Below, piece after piece: positions 62,639-64,000 of a DNA stretch of 64,000 nt. Every line of letters begins with the position of its first letter. Position 1 is the stretch's first letter. This DNA is from Linepithema humile (Eukaryota > Arthropoda > Insecta > Hymenoptera > Formicidae). The position numbers and the translations under genes are program-made. Below the pieces are notes generated by a model. It did not search any database. It saw only the letters and a list, made by a program, of their open reading frames with translations, and was not told where the DNA came from. The DNA is taken from the NCBI RefSeq assembly GCF_040581485.1, contig NC_090131.1, forward strand, positions 1,178,001-1,242,000. Direction: 5' to 3'.

Positions 62639-62823
62639 GGTCTGGAATACATTTCAGTTCTGGAATACGGTCAATCCTACAAACCAGATTCCTTGGCTTT
62701 ATTCATGACGAAGGAAAACGTCTCGCATGATTCGAAGAAAAATTCCTTATTTATCAATAGCCCCCATAGGAATGCAGTCATCACAGCGAACAACGACAGA
62801 CTGCAGCGAGAGTATATACAAGG
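62639..62823 (+). other. Possible exon of an unknown gene
   Basis: After a good acceptor (ATATTTCCAG), an open frame reads GLEYISVLEYGQSYKPDSLAL to NNDRLQREYIQG with a possible donor (AAG|GTGTAT) at about 62822. Its composition looks more protein-like than nearby ORFs. I do not recognise it and no neighbouring exon is found. Confidence 0.25.
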
Positions 62824-63169
62824 TGTATCAAACCACCTGATACTTCTTTAACCACAACTTCCTTTAAGGAATGACTTAAGAATGATTTTTGAAACCAAAA
62901 ATGTTTGTAAAAAATCATTATTTGTCATATTCTTCCAATTTTTACCATTTAACTTTTCGCAACTAAGCTCTAAATTATTATTCTATCAAAATAATTCATT
63001 TAAAATTCACTGAACATTATTATCCTCTCATTTTCTCTTCAACTCTTCTGAAGCTTATTTGGCTAGAAACGCTGTATTCTAAAAGCTGATCATATTGTAA
63101 AATTGCAGATGCTTGAAGGTAAAAAAGTTGACTAAGGTCCAAAGTCGATCAAAGAATGAAGACAAGACG
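62824..63169. other. No gene seen
   Basis: AT-rich spacer before the GC-rich block. Confidence 0.4.
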
Positions 63170-63960
63170 CGCAGAGATCATTCCGAGACACCCAGTACAG
63201 CCAGTTGGGAGGGACTCACCTGTTTCACAACCTGCGTGACGTATACGCTCGGCCGCATCACGTGACCTGCTCTACCGCTTGGTCGTAGTAGGTGTAGCGT
63301 AGCGTCACCGCGCTACCAGTGGAGTGCACCATGGCGACCGCGGTAGTGGCTGTAGTGCCTTTGTGAGAGACGGCGACGAATTGCGCAGGGAGCGATCGCG
63401 ACGGAAAGCGCGCGTTACGCACGCACGAAGAGACAAAACCGCGCCCAAGTTTCCTCTCCCTTTCGAGAGCGATCCACATGGAGACGAGTTCCTGCAACGA
63501 CGATCGGCGACGGTGTCGCGTCGCCGCGGTCCTTCCATCGGGTATTTAGCGGATCGCGACTCTGCGATCGATCGATCGGCGTCAACGGCGATGATCTACG
63601 CGGGACCAGCGCGCGATCGCATCTAATCGAGGAACTCGATGTAATTCCGACGAGTAAAACGGAAAAGTTATAAGCGGATGATGGGAGAAGCGCATCGATA
63701 ACGCAAACAAAACGGCAGCTCGTGATTTACCTGAAAACGAGAGGATCAGGGAGCGAGCGCAGGTAACGACGGTTACGCGCACGGTCCGTTGCCGCCGCAG
63801 TCCCTCGCGCGTGAAAGAGCGGAAGGTTAACGCTCGAATTCGAATCCGGGGTGCACCCGTGTCTCGAGGAGCATCGGTAAGTGTGCGTGCCGGAAGGTGG
63901 TCTCCACCTTGTCCCTTGTTTTCGCGTCACGTCGCGTCGCGTCGATTCACACAGTATATA
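63170..63960. promoter_or_regulatory. CpG-rich block, probable bidirectional promoter
   Basis: About 800 bp of GC-rich, CpG-dense DNA in an otherwise AT-rich window. On the plus strand, AGCATCG|GTAAGTGTG near 63875 is a strong donor. On the minus strand, GAAACAG|GTGAGTCCC near 63224 is another. Both fit ends of first, probably noncoding, exons leaving in opposite directions. The ORFs inside are Arg-rich by-products of GC content. Confidence 0.5.
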
Positions 63961-64000
63961 CACGTGTGTGAAGGGCGCAATGCTGTTGAGTGACTATATG

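Noticed and set aside
63258..63993. Several overlapping Arg-rich ORFs
   Set aside because: All frames are open because of GC richness; they show no motifs and they overlap each other on both strands.

Overview
The window is AT-rich animal DNA with intron-split genes and many transposon remnants. Conserved insect genes (zw10, fuzzy, PDCD2L, Rsf1-type RRM protein, an insect IR chemoreceptor) and the types of desaturase, elongase, mariner, copia and non-LTR elements point to an insect. An ant or another hymenopteran is most likely; this is inferred from protein character and not tested by a search.

Layout. 0-7.9 kb: a fatty acid synthase (FAS) pseudogene (minus strand) is cut by a copia LTR retrotransposon, whose other side joins a non-LTR retrotransposon tail. 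7.9-21 kb: a transposon-rich graveyard with two desaturase pseudogenes, a non-LTR remnant, a nearly complete mariner, a deleted mariner, small TIR elements, a GA microsatellite, an elongase pseudogene and a head-to-head inverted transposon dimer. 22-24.1 kb: a 2-kb foldback element with ~600-bp arms. 24.6-26.8 kb: an intact acyl-CoA desaturase (minus, five exons). 29.2-35.2 kb: an intact IR75-like ionotropic receptor (plus, nine exons). 35.4-36.7 kb: a secreted MZB1/canopy-like protein (minus, five exons). 38.8-53.3 kb: a compact housekeeping block with ACAD9-like (plus, single exon), PDCD2L (minus), fuzzy (minus), an Rsf1-type splicing repressor (plus) and zw10 (minus, ten exons). 53.6-56 kb: foldback/palindromic repeats. 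57.1-59.2 kb: an intact ELOVL elongase (plus, four exons). 60.4-62.2 kb: a second dense cluster of nested palindromes that shares modules with 53.6 kb. 63.2-64 kb: a GC-rich, CpG-rich block that looks like a promoter with first exons leaving in both directions.

How the genes relate. FAS, desaturase and elongase act one after another in making long-chain and unsaturated acyl-CoAs, which in insects feed cuticular hydrocarbon and pheromone synthesis. Here one intact desaturase and one intact elongase sit among broken copies of all three families, which suggests birth-and-death turnover. The 38-53 kb genes are unrelated housekeeping genes: complex I assembly, ribosome/cell growth, planar polarity/ciliogenesis, splicing, and kinetochore/Golgi tethering. 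All exon boundaries were placed by hand from splice consensus, reading frame and family recall; none has been checked against transcripts.
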